Shown: positions 1 to 8,190, counted from the first letter of the stretch. The stretch is 64,000 nucleotides of DNA from Pseudomonas sp. ANT_J12 (GCF_008370045.1 NZ_VOBN01000015.1:1-64000); one strand, 5' to 3'. The notes: a model not told the origin generated them from the letters alone. Made by a program: numbers and translations.

Positions 1-43
1 GGTAGAGGTACACTTTTTCAACGCTGGCATTGGGACGCATCAT
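1..43 (-). mobile_element. tnpB: IS66-family tnpB, 5' end only (runs off window)
   Basis: Reading the minus strand from an ATG at 41-43, the first 14 codons give MMRPNASVEKVYLY, which matches the conserved N terminus of IS66-family accessory protein TnpB (usually M-x-R-P ... VEKVYLYRKPVDFRKSIDGLA). An AGGAG ribosome-binding site lies about 9 bases upstream. Only the start is inside the window, so the rest of tnpB and any tnpC transposase lie to the left. No tnpA-sized reading frame fits between this start and the neighbouring 75-codon ORF, so this may be an element without tnpA, or a truncated one. The call rests on a short stretch of sequence. Confidence 0.7.
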
Positions 44-90
44 GGTGATGGACTCCTGATGGAAATCGGGAGCACAGCATCAGCCGTCAG

Positions 91-318
91 CTATCCGCTT
101 GGAATGTGGGGTTCATGGAGCGGATACCCACAATCATCATGACTATTAAGGTTTTTCCCTCGTGCGAAATATGCCAAACTACCTATATCGATCGGTTTTT
201 TCCTTATTTTTTTTGACAGCTGTAAGCGCAACAACTCAGGTTCGAGGATTGGCTGCATAGCATCCACAAGTGTAATAACGTTTGTCTCACGGAGCTCCAT
301 TTTCGCCAATTCACACAT
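91..318 (-). CDS. Small hypothetical protein, probably 3'-truncated by the IS66 element
   Basis: A 75-codon ORF whose start overlaps the end of the upstream recombinase gene by 8 bases, so the two are translationally coupled. Its last dozen codons (about 91-130) lie in sequence just upstream of tnpB, including an inverted pair TATCCGCT (92-99) / AGCGGATA (118-125). This suggests that the natural 3' end was lost on IS insertion and replaced by element sequence. The surviving N-terminal part (LSKKIRKKPIDIGSLAYFA region) belongs to no family I can name. In gamma-mobile-trio (GMT) islands a small gene, gmtX, follows gmtY; this could be its remnant, but that is inference from position only. Confidence 0.45.
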   Translation of the reverse strand: MCELAKMELRETNVITLVDAMQPILEPELLRLQLSKKIRKKPIDIGSLAYFARGKNLNSHDDCGYPLHEPHIPSG

Positions 319-1780
319 GGCGGCTATCCACTATCAGCACATCGTAACTACCGTTAAATAGCTTTTTTTCCCACAACTCCTGGGCACATATTTTCTCATG
401 CGTCATTTTAAACAACTTCAAATACCCCTCAGTAGTTTGCCGCGACTCATGATGCATTCGCTTTTGTATGAAAGCTATATCGTCACCCATATGCATTAGC
501 CCTTCTCGGATTAAAACCTGAAGACGCTGATATAGTTGGTAAGCAAAAGTTGCTCGTAACCAGTGGTAAGAAAAATCGTTGGGGAAACCTGCTGTTATAC
601 TTTTTAGTAACTTACGCTTTATCGTCTCCGTCACCTGACCTGTTTGAGGTGATTTAGTCATAAAATATCTAGGATCAGATTTTGCCATATAGTAGCTATT
701 ACATTGATCAGATAAAAACAAGTAAACGTCATCCTCCTCAAATGACTGATCAGGAAAGAGCACTCGTAATTCGTTCAAGAATATGGTCTGCCGCTTTTTC
801 ATCGCTGGGCTGCTGGCCAGCACGATCAATTCTTCAGCAAGCTGTTTGGGGAAATATAGAGTCTGTGCTTTATCATTTTTTGTATCGATACCAGTCGATG
901 GTCCTGCGTGCAATTTATAGGCTCCTTCCGATAACAGCTTGGTTTCTTCGAAAGCTTTTAAATGTTTTAGACGCATCGTTAAAACTGTTTGCTTGCGCGC
1001 ACCGGTCATCAAGGAAGTGAGCAGTATCAATCTCTCAACTGTAGACCAAAATCCCCCCCCATTAATTGTTTCCAACAGCAGACGAAGCTCAATATTGGTA
1101 AGTGGTCTTAAGTCGTCGCCACCGTCTCTAACAAAACCATTTTGAATTGCGTTACTAGAAGGCGTGCGTCGAGTCTGACTACGCTTCATAACATCAATTA
1201 CTTGGGCGCCTCGCGGGGTCTGAACAAGGAATTTAACTTGCTTAACCGTATCCACTCGCCTTATATCGAGTGGATGCCAATATTGCGATACATATTTGTA
1301 AAAGTGATATACCACCGAGGTATATTGATTTATTACACCACCACTTCGTTTTCCGGCAATCACTAAATTATTGAAATATTTATAGGTCGGGCGAAGAGGG
1401 GGGCGCGAACCAGAAAAGTCCAGCCAATCCAAGTTATTGGTCTCACAGAACAAAAGGTAGTCGAGTAATTTACTGCCACGACGCCGCACCTCATCAGTTC
1501 GCCTCTCTAAAGGGGATTTGTCGCGCATACACCAGAGAAGGTATGAGTTTGCTTCATGCCAAGGCTCGCCATTTGGATGAAGCAGGAATGGGACGTGGTA
1601 GAGATCGTGCGTATCTTCAGCGCCGCCTTCATTAACCTTATATACAACCTCCGAAGCCCCCCCTTCAAGCATTGAGCAAACAGCGCCAGGGATTTCTCGC
1701 GTGTAGAGATCAGCGAAAGCATCACGCGCGAGGGAGATGATTATCAGACGGCCTTCAAGATTTGGATTGGTGTAAGACAT
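311..1780 (-). CDS. Tyrosine recombinase/integrase, GmtY-like
   Basis: A 489-aa site-specific recombinase. The C-terminal catalytic domain has the family residues in order: Arg262 in TGARKQT, a candidate Lys near 301-304, His406-x-x-Arg409 in YHWLRATF, His443/444 in MHHESRQTT and nucleophile Tyr453. The N-terminal ~220 residues would be the SAM-like core-binding region. It is longer than phage integrases (~330-400 aa), uses AT-richer codons than the core genes, and sits immediately next to hrpB at what looks like the edge of an island. Size, position as first gene of a coupled set and island-edge setting fit the GmtY recombinase of gamma-mobile-trio islands, but that subtype is inferred. Tyrosine recombinase is secure. 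Confidence 0.88.
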   Translation of the reverse strand: MSYTNPNLEGRLIIISLARDAFADLYTREIPGAVCSMLEGGASEVVYKVNEGGAEDTHDLYHVPFLLHPNGEPWHEANSYLLWCMRDKSPLERRTDEVRRRGSKLLDYLLFCETNNLDWLDFSGSRPPLRPTYKYFNNLVIAGKRSGGVINQYTSVVYHFYKYVSQYWHPLDIRRVDTVKQVKFLVQTPRGAQVIDVMKRSQTRRTPSSNAIQNGFVRDGGDDLRPLTNIELRLLLETINGGGFWSTVERLILLTSLMTGARKQTVLTMRLKHLKAFEETKLLSEGAYKLHAGPSTGIDTKNDKAQTLYFPKQLAEELIVLASSPAMKKRQTIFLNELRVLFPDQSFEEDDVYLFLSDQCNSYYMAKSDPRYFMTKSPQTGQVTETIKRKLLKSITAGFPNDFSYHWLRATFAYQLYQRLQVLIREGLMHMGDDIAFIQKRMHHESRQTTEGYLKLFKMTHEKICAQELWEKKLFNGSYDVLIVDSRHV

Positions 1781-1911
1781 GGCTCACCTCGAATATGGTG
1801 AGTTCACGTTAAAGGTTGGGGTGTCGCGATGCCTCCCAAGTCGTTGCAGATTGTCCAGCCCCCTTGATTTACAAGGCGCACGCAACGTGCCCGAGAGGTA
1901 TGTGTCTTATG

Positions 1912-1942
1912 CGAGCACCATCAACTCTGTCAATGGTGCTCG
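1912..1942. repeat. 10-bp perfect inverted repeat between recombinase gene and hrpB
   Basis: Arms at 1912-1921 (CGAGCACCAT) and 1933-1942 are perfect complements around an 11-base spacer. It lies in the 194-bp gap between the recombinase start and the hrpB stop, where an attachment or core recombination site would be expected. It has no T-tract on either strand, so a simple terminator is less likely. A role as recombinase binding site is inference. Confidence 0.5.
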
Positions 1943-1974
1943 TTATGGGAGAGCTCTCTAGTGAAAAGCGTCAA

Positions 1975-4476
1975 TCACTTTTTGTTAAGCGATTCAACCC
2001 AAGGGTCCAACTTATGGAATAGTTTCGGATACCGCCCCTTCAAATCCTTCTTCACCTCGGCATAGGTGCTGCGCCAGAAGTTCGCCAGGTCCTGGGTCAC
2101 CTGCACCGGCCGCCGCGCCGGGGACAACAGGTGCAGCTTGACCACCTGCCGCCCACCGGCGATGCGCGGGGTCTCGGCCAGGCCGAACAGTTCCTGCAAA
2201 CGCACCGCCAGAATCGGTGGCTGCTCGCTGTAGTCCAGACGAATCGATGACCCGGACGGCACGCTCAAATGATGCGGCGCCAGTTCGTCCAGCCGCTGGG
2301 GCAATGGCCACGGCAGCAGGTTATGCACGATGCTCGACAGGTCCAGATTGGCGAAATGACTGAGCCGCGAGACTTTGCCCAGGTACGGCATCAACCAGTG
2401 TTCAAGATTCTTCAACAGCGCGGCGTCACTGACATCCGGCCATTCGCTCTCGCCCTTGCCTGCGAGATCCAACTGGCGCAACAACGCCACCCGCGCCTGC
2501 CACTGACGCAGCTCCGGAGTCCAGGGCAACAACTCCAGACCTTTGCGCCGCACCAGATTGACCAGCGCCTGGCTGCGCGCGCTTTCGTCGAGGCCGGTCA
2601 AGGGTTCGCGGCTGAGGATCAATTCACCGACCTTGCGCTGGCGCTCGGCCCGCAGCACGCCTTCGCGCTCATCCCAATCCAGTTGATCGACGCAGCGCAC
2701 TTGCTCGGCCAGCACTGAGTCGAACAGCGCCGGATCGAAATCCGCCGCCAGATAAATCCGCTCTTCACGCTGGCCCTGACGACTGCCGAGGTCGGCGATT
2801 ACCAGCCAGGGCTGCTTCATCAAACTGTCGGCCTCGGCGAACAGCGCCGCCCGGCCATTGGCCAGCCGATATTCCGCGCCACCGGCCCGTCGCTGTTGCG
2901 CAACCCGGTCCGGGTAGGCCAGCGCCAGCAATGCGCCGAGCCAGCGTGGATGATCGGGATCGCTGACTGGCTCCGAGGCTTTACCGCGCAAGTAGCCGCG
3001 ATACTGCCGTGCCAGTTGCCGGGCTCGTTGTACCCCGCCCTGAGCCCCGCGCGCGGCGCGCTCTTCACCGGACAACAGCACCAATCGGCTGTGCAGGTCG
3101 GCGCCAGCGCCACGCAAAATATCGCGCTCGCCCAGCAGTGCGGCGACATCGCACGCCATGTCCGCCAGACCGAGCGCCTGACCGCGCAGCAGCAAATGCG
3201 CGATCCGAGGATGCGCCGGCAATTGAGCCATGGCTTGACCGTGACGGGTCAACGCTTCGCCGTCCAATGCGCCGAGACGGTCGAGCAAATCCTGAGCCTG
3301 TGCATAAGCCGCAGCGGGCGGCACGTCGAGCCAGACCAATTGACCCGGTGTCACGCCCCAACGCCCGAGCTGCAACGCCAACCCGGCGAGGTCCGCCGAA
3401 AGAATTTCCGCACTGGCGTACGCCGCCAGTTGTTCATGCTGATCCTGCGACCACAGGCGATAACACACGCCCGGTTCCAGACGCCCGGCCCGACCTGCAC
3501 GCTGCGTGGCGCTGGCGCGGGAGATGCGCTGAGTATCGAGGCGGGTCATGCCGCTGCCGGGATCGAAACGCGGTACCCGCGCCAACCCGGCATCGATCAC
3601 CACGCGCACGCCGTCGATGGTCAGGCTGGTCTCGGCGATGTTGGTCGCCAGCACCACTTTGCGAAAACCTGCCGGTGCCGGGTCAATCGCGGCGCGTTGC
3701 GCGGCCAGATCAAGCTCACCATGCAACGGGCAAAGCAGCACCTGTGTGCTATTGCCCAAGGCATCGGCCAGTTGCTGATGCACCCGCCGGATCTCCGCCT
3801 GCCCCGGCAGGAACACCAGCACGCTGCCGGTTGCATCGTTCAAGGCTTCGAGGATGGTTTGCACCAGCCGTGGTTCGATAAATTCGCCAGGCTGGAACGG
3901 CCGGCCCCAGCGCATCGCCACCGGGTACATGCGCCCTTCGCTGCGCAGGATCGGCGCGTCATCGAGCAAGCCGGCCAGACGTTCGCCTTCCAGGGTGGCC
4001 GACATCAAGAGGATTTTCAGTGGCTGGTCTTCGCGAAACAGCTCGCGGCCATTGAGGCTCAGGGCCAGCGCCAGATCCGCATCCAAGCTACGCTCGTGGA
4101 ACTCGTCAAAGATCAGCAGCCCCACGCCATCCAGCGCCGGATCATCCTGCAAGCGCCGGGTAAGAATGCCTTCCGTCACTACTTCAATGCGGGTGTTGGG
4201 GCCGACTTTGCTGTCGAGACGAATGCGATAGCCAACGGTTTCACCCACCTTTTCACCCAGCTCGCTAGCCAAACGCTCCGCCGCCGCCCGCGCCGCCAGT
4301 CGCCGTGGTTCGAGCATCAGAATGGTCTGCCCCGCCAGCCACGCCTCGTTGAGCAAGGCCAATGGCACGCGGGTGGTTTTACCGGCGCCGGGCGGTGCTT
4401 CGAGCACGGCTTCGTGGCGTGTCGCCAAGGCTTCACGCAGGGCGGGTAAAACTTCATCAATCGGCAAAGAAATCAT
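1975..4476 (-). CDS. hrpB: ATP-dependent RNA helicase HrpB
   Basis: DEAH-box helicase of the HrpB family, 833 aa from the ATG at 4476; GGGAG sits 5 bases upstream, so this start is preferred over the TTG at 4488. Motifs in order: Walker A APPGAGKTTR (about residues 27-36), DEFH box near 124-127, SATLE, and the arginine-finger motif QRAGRAGR. The HrpB-specific C-terminal domain follows and ends with LKGRYPKLFHKLDP. Length is normal for the family (~810-840 aa). The cellular role is poorly defined; family members act on RNA. It is the first core gene beside the island. Confidence 0.96.
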   Translation of the reverse strand: MISLPIDEVLPALREALATRHEAVLEAPPGAGKTTRVPLALLNEAWLAGQTILMLEPRRLAARAAAERLASELGEKVGETVGYRIRLDSKVGPNTRIEVVTEGILTRRLQDDPALDGVGLLIFDEFHERSLDADLALALSLNGRELFREDQPLKILLMSATLEGERLAGLLDDAPILRSEGRMYPVAMRWGRPFQPGEFIEPRLVQTILEALNDATGSVLVFLPGQAEIRRVHQQLADALGNSTQVLLCPLHGELDLAAQRAAIDPAPAGFRKVVLATNIAETSLTIDGVRVVIDAGLARVPRFDPGSGMTRLDTQRISRASATQRAGRAGRLEPGVCYRLWSQDQHEQLAAYASAEILSADLAGLALQLGRWGVTPGQLVWLDVPPAAAYAQAQDLLDRLGALDGEALTRHGQAMAQLPAHPRIAHLLLRGQALGLADMACDVAALLGERDILRGAGADLHSRLVLLSGEERAARGAQGGVQRARQLARQYRGYLRGKASEPVSDPDHPRWLGALLALAYPDRVAQQRRAGGAEYRLANGRAALFAEADSLMKQPWLVIADLGSRQGQREERIYLAADFDPALFDSVLAEQVRCVDQLDWDEREGVLRAERQRKVGELILSREPLTGLDESARSQALVNLVRRKGLELLPWTPELRQWQARVALLRQLDLAGKGESEWPDVSDAALLKNLEHWLMPYLGKVSRLSHFANLDLSSIVHNLLPWPLPQRLDELAPHHLSVPSGSSIRLDYSEQPPILAVRLQELFGLAETPRIAGGRQVVKLHLLSPARRPVQVTQDLANFWRSTYAEVKKDLKGRYPKLFHKLDPWVESLNKK

Positions 4477-4585
4477 GCTGGCTCCCAAACAGAGCGGCGA
4501 GTATAACGGCGAACTGCTTGGCGTTAATCACAGTCCTAATTCATACAGACGCCCATTCGTTTTCAAATGACCCAGGAGATTTCAT

Positions 4586-5005
4586 ATGCGTATCCCCTTT
4601 CGCCTGATTGGCGGTGTTCTGGTCGCCACCCTGCTGACCCAAGTGACTGCCTGCGGATCGATTTTCTACCCGGACCGTCGCGGCCAGATCGACGGCAAGA
4701 TCGACCCGGCCATCGCGGTGCTCGATGCCGTGGGCCTGTTGTTCTACGTCATCCCTGGCTTGATCGCCTTCGCCGTGGACTTCGCCACTGGCGCGATTTA
4801 CTTCGAACCGGGCAAGACCGCCCAGGTAGCGCCGGAAAAACTCAAGGAAGCGATCGGTCCGGACGGTCAGGTCGATAACCGCAAGTTGCAGACCATTCTG
4901 GAAACCGAACTGGGCCGCAGCTTCCCGCTCGACGACCCACGCCTGATCCAGCACAAGGGCAGCACCCAGCAACTGGCCATGTTCGGCCTGCAACCTGCCG
5001 CATAA
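4586..5005 (+). CDS. Small lipoprotein of unknown function
   Basis: 139 aa with a type II signal peptide: basic MRIPFR, a hydrophobic core and lipobox TQVTAC with the lipidated Cys near residue 22. A hydrophobic stretch (VLDAVGLLFYVIPGLIAFAVDF) follows in the mature part, suggesting membrane association beyond the lipid. The C-terminal part is soluble. It precedes the metal-efflux gene by 15 bases on the same strand, so the two are probably co-transcribed. I do not recognise a functional family beyond a conserved Pseudomonas lipoprotein. Confidence 0.85.
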   Translation: MRIPFRLIGGVLVATLLTQVTACGSIFYPDRRGQIDGKIDPAIAVLDAVGLLFYVIPGLIAFAVDFATGAIYFEPGKTAQVAPEKLKEAIGPDGQVDNRKLQTILETELGRSFPLDDPRLIQHKGSTQQLAMFGLQPAA

Positions 5006-5020
5006 GGAAGCGCTTCACCC

Positions 5021-5914
5021 ATGACCACCAGTCTCGAACACGCTCGCCTGCTGCGGTTGGCGACCCGCGCCTCCGTGGCGGTGGCTTGCACGCTGATCAT
5101 TGCCAAAGCCATTGCCTGGTGGCTGAGCGGTTCGGTGAGCATGCTCGCCGGGTTGACCGACTCGGCCCTCGACGGCATCACCTCGCTGCTCAACCTGCTG
5201 GCGGTGCATTACGCCTTGCGCCCGGCGGATGACGATCATCGCTACGGCCACGGCAAGGCTGAATCGCTATCGGGCATGGCCCAGGCGTTGTTTATTGGTG
5301 GCAGTGCGGTATTGATTTCGTTGCAGGCGATTGAGCGACTCAAGCATCCGGAACCGGTGGGCGCGCCGTGGATCAGCATCGGGGTGATTATTTTCTCCCT
5401 CGCACTGACCGTGGCGTTGCTGATGTTGCAGCATCGGGTGATCAAGGCCACCGGCTCCAACGCCGTGCGCGCCGACTCGCTGCATTACCGTTCTGACCTG
5501 ATGCTCAATGGCAGCATCCTGGTGGCGCTGGTACTGGCCGGGTTCGGCTGGCATCAACTGGACGCGTGGTTCGGCCTGGGGATTGCGGTGTATATCCTCT
5601 GGAGCGCGGTGCAGATCGCCCGGGAAAGTTTTGCGGTGCTAATGGATGAAGAACTGCCGGCGGATGTCAGCCAGCACATGCTGGAGCTGGCGTGCGGCGT
5701 ACCGGGAGTGCTGGGGGCGCATGATTTGCGCACGCGGATTTCCGGAAACCACTGGTTTGTGCAGTTGCACCTGGAATTGCCGGGGGAGCTGACGTTGTCA
5801 GTCGCGCACGGCATCAGCGATCAAGCCGCCGACGCCATCCACGCCGCCTACCCGCGAGCCGAAGTGCTGGTGCACGCTGACCCGATAAGAGCAGCTGCAA
5901 GCGGTAAGCTTTAA
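5021..5914 (+). CDS. fieF: Cation diffusion facilitator, FieF/YiiP type
   Basis: 297-aa inner-membrane divalent-metal/proton antiporter of the CDF family. The transport-site residues are visible: Asp47 and Asp51 in LTDSALD, and His155 and Asp159 in HYRSD, matching the DD-HD zinc site of E. coli YiiP. The cytoplasmic metal-binding domain occupies the last ~90 residues (HDLRTRISGNHWFVQLHLELP). Length is normal. Likely substrates are Zn(II) and/or Fe(II); the sequence does not decide. The 3' end runs into a long inverted repeat. Confidence 0.93.
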   Translation: MTTSLEHARLLRLATRASVAVACTLIIAKAIAWWLSGSVSMLAGLTDSALDGITSLLNLLAVHYALRPADDDHRYGHGKAESLSGMAQALFIGGSAVLISLQAIERLKHPEPVGAPWISIGVIIFSLALTVALLMLQHRVIKATGSNAVRADSLHYRSDLMLNGSILVALVLAGFGWHQLDAWFGLGIAVYILWSAVQIARESFAVLMDEELPADVSQHMLELACGVPGVLGAHDLRTRISGNHWFVQLHLELPGELTLSVAHGISDQAADAIHAAYPRAEVLVHADPIRAAASGKL

Positions 5915-6000
5915 GCTGCAAGCTGCAAGCTGCAAGCTGCAAGCTGCAAGCTGCAAGCTCCAAGCTTGCCGCTTAAAGCTTGAAACTTGCAGCTGCTTTT
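5887..6000. repeat. 7-bp tandem array (AAGCTGC) inside a ~30-bp imperfect inverted repeat
   Basis: Six perfect copies of AAGCTGC occupy 5913-5954, followed by two degenerate copies to 5968. They are bracketed by arms 5887-5916 and 5971-6000, which match in about 25 of 30 positions as reverse complements (shared core AGCAGCTGCAAG). The left arm overlaps the last codons of fieF and the right arm reaches the stop of the convergent gene, with AAAA/TTTT at the outer ends. This would form a long hairpin and probably ends transcription from both sides. Confidence 0.85.
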
Positions 6001-7069
6001 ATTCCACTTGATAACCGCGACTGCTCAGGCAGTTGCCCTGGGCCTGGCGGTAGGCTTGCACGACTGACGGATCAGGCTGGTACGTCGCGGTTTGCGGATT
6101 GAAGCCGCTTTGCTGCACCGCGTATTGCGAGCACTCGTAACCGTCCTGGGCGACTTGCTCCGGGGATTGGCCGTTGGCCGGATACGCGGTGACGTCAATG
6201 CCGTTGCTGGTCGGTTGCGGTTGCGGCGCGCCTGTCGGCGGCTCGACCACTACGTAATCCTGAGTGCTTTCTTCGTAGGCATAGTAGGAACCGGCCGCGA
6301 GGAACAACAGCGCGCCGCCGATCCACACTTCACGGGCGTAGTCGGGCATGTAATGCACACGAATCCCGCGTGGCGGCTGAACCACTACGTAACGCGGACC
6401 TTGTGGGCGATACCAGTAGCCGCCGGAGTAGAAGTAATCCTGGCCACGGTACGGCACACGGAAGTTGCGGTCCGGGAAGCGATCGACCATCTGACCGGGA
6501 CGATACTGCGGGCCTGGGCCCCAACCATTGCCGTGCCCGTTCGGGCGACCTTCCCAGCGATGGTCATCGGGACGCGGGCCCTGATTGCCGTTCTGCCAGT
6601 GCTGGTTGTTATCGTTGCGGCGCGGGATGTCCTGATAGTTGCCGTAGCGCGGCTGCTGGGTCTGGCGCACGGTGTCGGGCCGGCCCTGGATCGGCAGGCT
6701 ATTGGCCGGGAGTTGCGGCGGCGGTGGCGCCGGACGAACCTGGGTGTTGGCGTCGTGCGGCTGACGGTTCTGCCATTGGCCGTCGTTGCGGTTCTGGCCG
6801 TTGTGCTCGAACTGACGACTGTTGTCGCCGCGAATGATCTCGTTGTTCTGCGGACGCGGCTGATTTTGTTGCGGGTTGTTTTGCGGCCGGGGCTGGTTCT
6901 GATTGTCGCCGCCATGCCCCTGATTATTACCCTGATGCTCCGGCCCGCGCTGCCCGCCATGGGGGCTGCGGCTTTCCTGATCATCGGCGAGCGATTGCGC
7001 GCTGACACTTACACACAGCAAACCAACACCGGCCAAACGCCAGATGCGCGACTTCATGCTCTTCCTCAC
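5999..7069 (-). CDS. DUF6515-type exported protein, Gln/Asn/Arg/Pro-rich
   Basis: 356 aa. A Sec signal peptide (residues 1-28, ending SAQSLADD) is followed by ~170 residues of low complexity rich in Q, N, R, P and G. Then comes the conserved region with YRPQGPRYVVVQPPRGIRVHYMP and one hydrophobic segment (GGALLFLAAGSYYAY). The C-terminal part has a repeated Tyr/Gln pattern and a pair of cysteines (YECSQYAV, QGNCLSSRGY). This arrangement fits DUF6515 proteins of pseudomonads, whose function is unknown. It is convergent with fieF. Confidence 0.85.
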   Translation of the reverse strand: MRKSMKSRIWRLAGVGLLCVSVSAQSLADDQESRSPHGGQRGPEHQGNNQGHGGDNQNQPRPQNNPQQNQPRPQNNEIIRGDNSRQFEHNGQNRNDGQWQNRQPHDANTQVRPAPPPPQLPANSLPIQGRPDTVRQTQQPRYGNYQDIPRRNDNNQHWQNGNQGPRPDDHRWEGRPNGHGNGWGPGPQYRPGQMVDRFPDRNFRVPYRGQDYFYSGGYWYRPQGPRYVVVQPPRGIRVHYMPDYAREVWIGGALLFLAAGSYYAYEESTQDYVVVEPPTGAPQPQPTSNGIDVTAYPANGQSPEQVAQDGYECSQYAVQQSGFNPQTATYQPDPSVVQAYRQAQGNCLSSRGYQVE

Positions 7070-7155
7070 TGCGGGTTAGGGCTTGTACATGAGACTGGGA
7101 AAGCACAGGCCGGTTCTGCAACAGGTTATCAGTCACGCAACTTATTTATTGAGCA

Positions 7156-7345
7156 ATAAAAAAGGGAGACCCGTCGGCCTCCCTTTGAGAACTTCGTCCG
7201 TGCTCGACGCTTATGACGTCGGCTCACCTCACGCCGTCTTCTGGACAGTGTGTAGCTCGGAGGCCGGCACATCCCCGGTGGGGGTGGCGGCCGCGACTGG
7301 CCTGATTGGGCGAGTCGCTGTGGACTGTTTGTCCGAGCAGTGATT
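7156..7345 (-). ncRNA. Candidate small RNA ending at a minus-strand terminator
   Basis: On the minus strand, a stem made by 7179-7186 and 7161-7168 (AAAGGGAG arms) is followed by six T residues and more A/T: a good intrinsic terminator. Upstream in the same sense lies a strong hairpin region (7262-7292) with GGCCG/CGGCC and CCCC/GGGG pairing. No minus-strand coding gene lies between here and the divergent regulator. The 5' end is a guess and I see no clear promoter. It lacks the repeated GGA loops of RsmX/Y/Z. Confidence 0.3.
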
Positions 7346-7410
7346 CTGTTAATAAGAATAGGCCTGGGGCGCTGGCAGAGGATTGCGAAGATTGCTCAAT
7401 TAAACATCAC

Positions 7411-7440
7411 TTGCGCAATTTTTAACCCTGGATAGATAAT
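7411..7440 (+). promoter_or_regulatory. Sigma-70 promoter of the Lrp-type regulator
   Basis: TTGCGC (7411-7416) and GATAAT (7435-7440) are 18 bases apart, placing the start near 7447 and a leader of ~26 bases. The flanking ATTGCTCAAT (7391-7400) and TTGCGCAAT are near-palindromic, AT-rich motifs of the kind bound by Lrp/AsnC proteins, so autoregulation is plausible. Confidence 0.55.
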
Positions 7441-7472
7441 CCGCCGCAATAGTTACGACAAAGGACTGATTG

Positions 7473-7952
7473 ATGAGCAAACTCGACCGTTACGACCTGA
7501 GCATTTTGGCGGAATTGCAGCGTGACGCGCGCATCTCCAACCAGGAACTGGCCGAACGCATCGGCCTGTCGCCTTCGCCGTGCTCGCGCCGCGTCAAACA
7601 GCTGGAAGACGACGGCTACATCTCCCGCCAGGTGGCCCTGTTGGACCGCAAGATGCTTGGCCTGAGCCTCACGGCCTACGTGCTGATCGGCATGGACCGC
7701 CACACGCCTGAACGTTTCGAGAATTTCGAAGCAGCTATCCGTACCTTGCCGCAGGTGCTGGAATGCAGCCTGGTGACGGGGATGGATGCGGACTATCAGC
7801 TCAAGGTGGTGGTGCCGGACATGGATCACTACCAGAAACTGCTGCTGGGGCATCTGACCCGAATTGAAGGGGTGACCAGCGTGCGGTCGAGTTTTGTGTT
7901 GAATCAGGTGTTGAACAGCACCGAATTACCGTTGACGCATCTGCGCAGTTGA
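7473..7952 (+). CDS. Lrp/AsnC-family transcriptional regulator
   Basis: 159 aa from ATG 7473 (MSKLDRYDL). AAAGGA lies 7 bases upstream, so the in-frame TTG at 7470 is not needed. Residues ~1-60 are the AsnC-type winged helix-turn-helix (ELAERIGLSPSPCSRRVKQLEDDGYI); residues ~65-150 are the RAM/AsnC ligand-binding domain with a GMDADYQLKV core. Such proteins sense amino acids or related metabolites and bind as octamers. Nothing in the neighbourhood names the effector; autoregulation is likely. Confidence 0.92.
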   Translation: MSKLDRYDLSILAELQRDARISNQELAERIGLSPSPCSRRVKQLEDDGYISRQVALLDRKMLGLSLTAYVLIGMDRHTPERFENFEAAIRTLPQVLECSLVTGMDADYQLKVVVPDMDHYQKLLLGHLTRIEGVTSVRSSFVLNQVLNSTELPLTHLRS

Positions 7953-7962
7953 TCGAGTTGCG

Positions 7963-8075
7963 GATCGTTCCCACGCTCCGCGTGTGAATGCCTCCCGGGA
8001 CGCTCCGCGTTCCGCTCTTGAATCGTGACGCAGAGCGTCACTGGCTGCATTCCCACGCAGAGCGTGGGAACGATC
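7963..8075. repeat. Intergenic repeat family B, copy 1
   Basis: It begins GATCGTTCCCACGCTC and ends with the reverse complement GCGTGGGAACGATC, with an internal inverted pair around GACGCTCCGCG / GACGCAGAGCGTC. The same termini recur at 58806-58836 (short form) and 61247-61357. It is non-coding; small ORFs across it are artefacts. It lies just after the Lrp-type regulator and could act as a terminator. Confidence 0.85.
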
Positions 8076-8190
8076 AGTGTCCGGGGCGACGAATAACCGC
8101 GACACACTGCCGCAGGTCAATGCCCGCCTCACTCGCCGTGCCGTATACTCGCCCCCGCCCTTTTAGCCTCGCCCGCGCTGGAGATGTTCG

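Larger units (their letters stand above)
7070..7472. other. 403-bp intergenic region with minus-strand terminator, structured GC-rich core and lrp-type promoter
   Basis: No credible protein gene. From left to right it holds the upstream region of the exported protein, a minus-strand terminator (7156-7186), a GC-rich self-complementary stretch (7262-7292) and an AT-rich promoter region (7390-7440) for the Lrp-type regulator. The terminator points away from any annotated minus-strand gene, so a small RNA is possible (separate entry). Confidence 0.7.

Noticed and set aside
5913..5968. Tandem repeats as a CRISPR array
   Set aside because: Units are 7 bp and contiguous with no spacers, and there are no cas genes.
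7156..7345. RsmX/Y/Z-type regulatory RNA
   Set aside because: The minus-strand sequence lacks the repeated GGA motifs in loops that define these RNAs.
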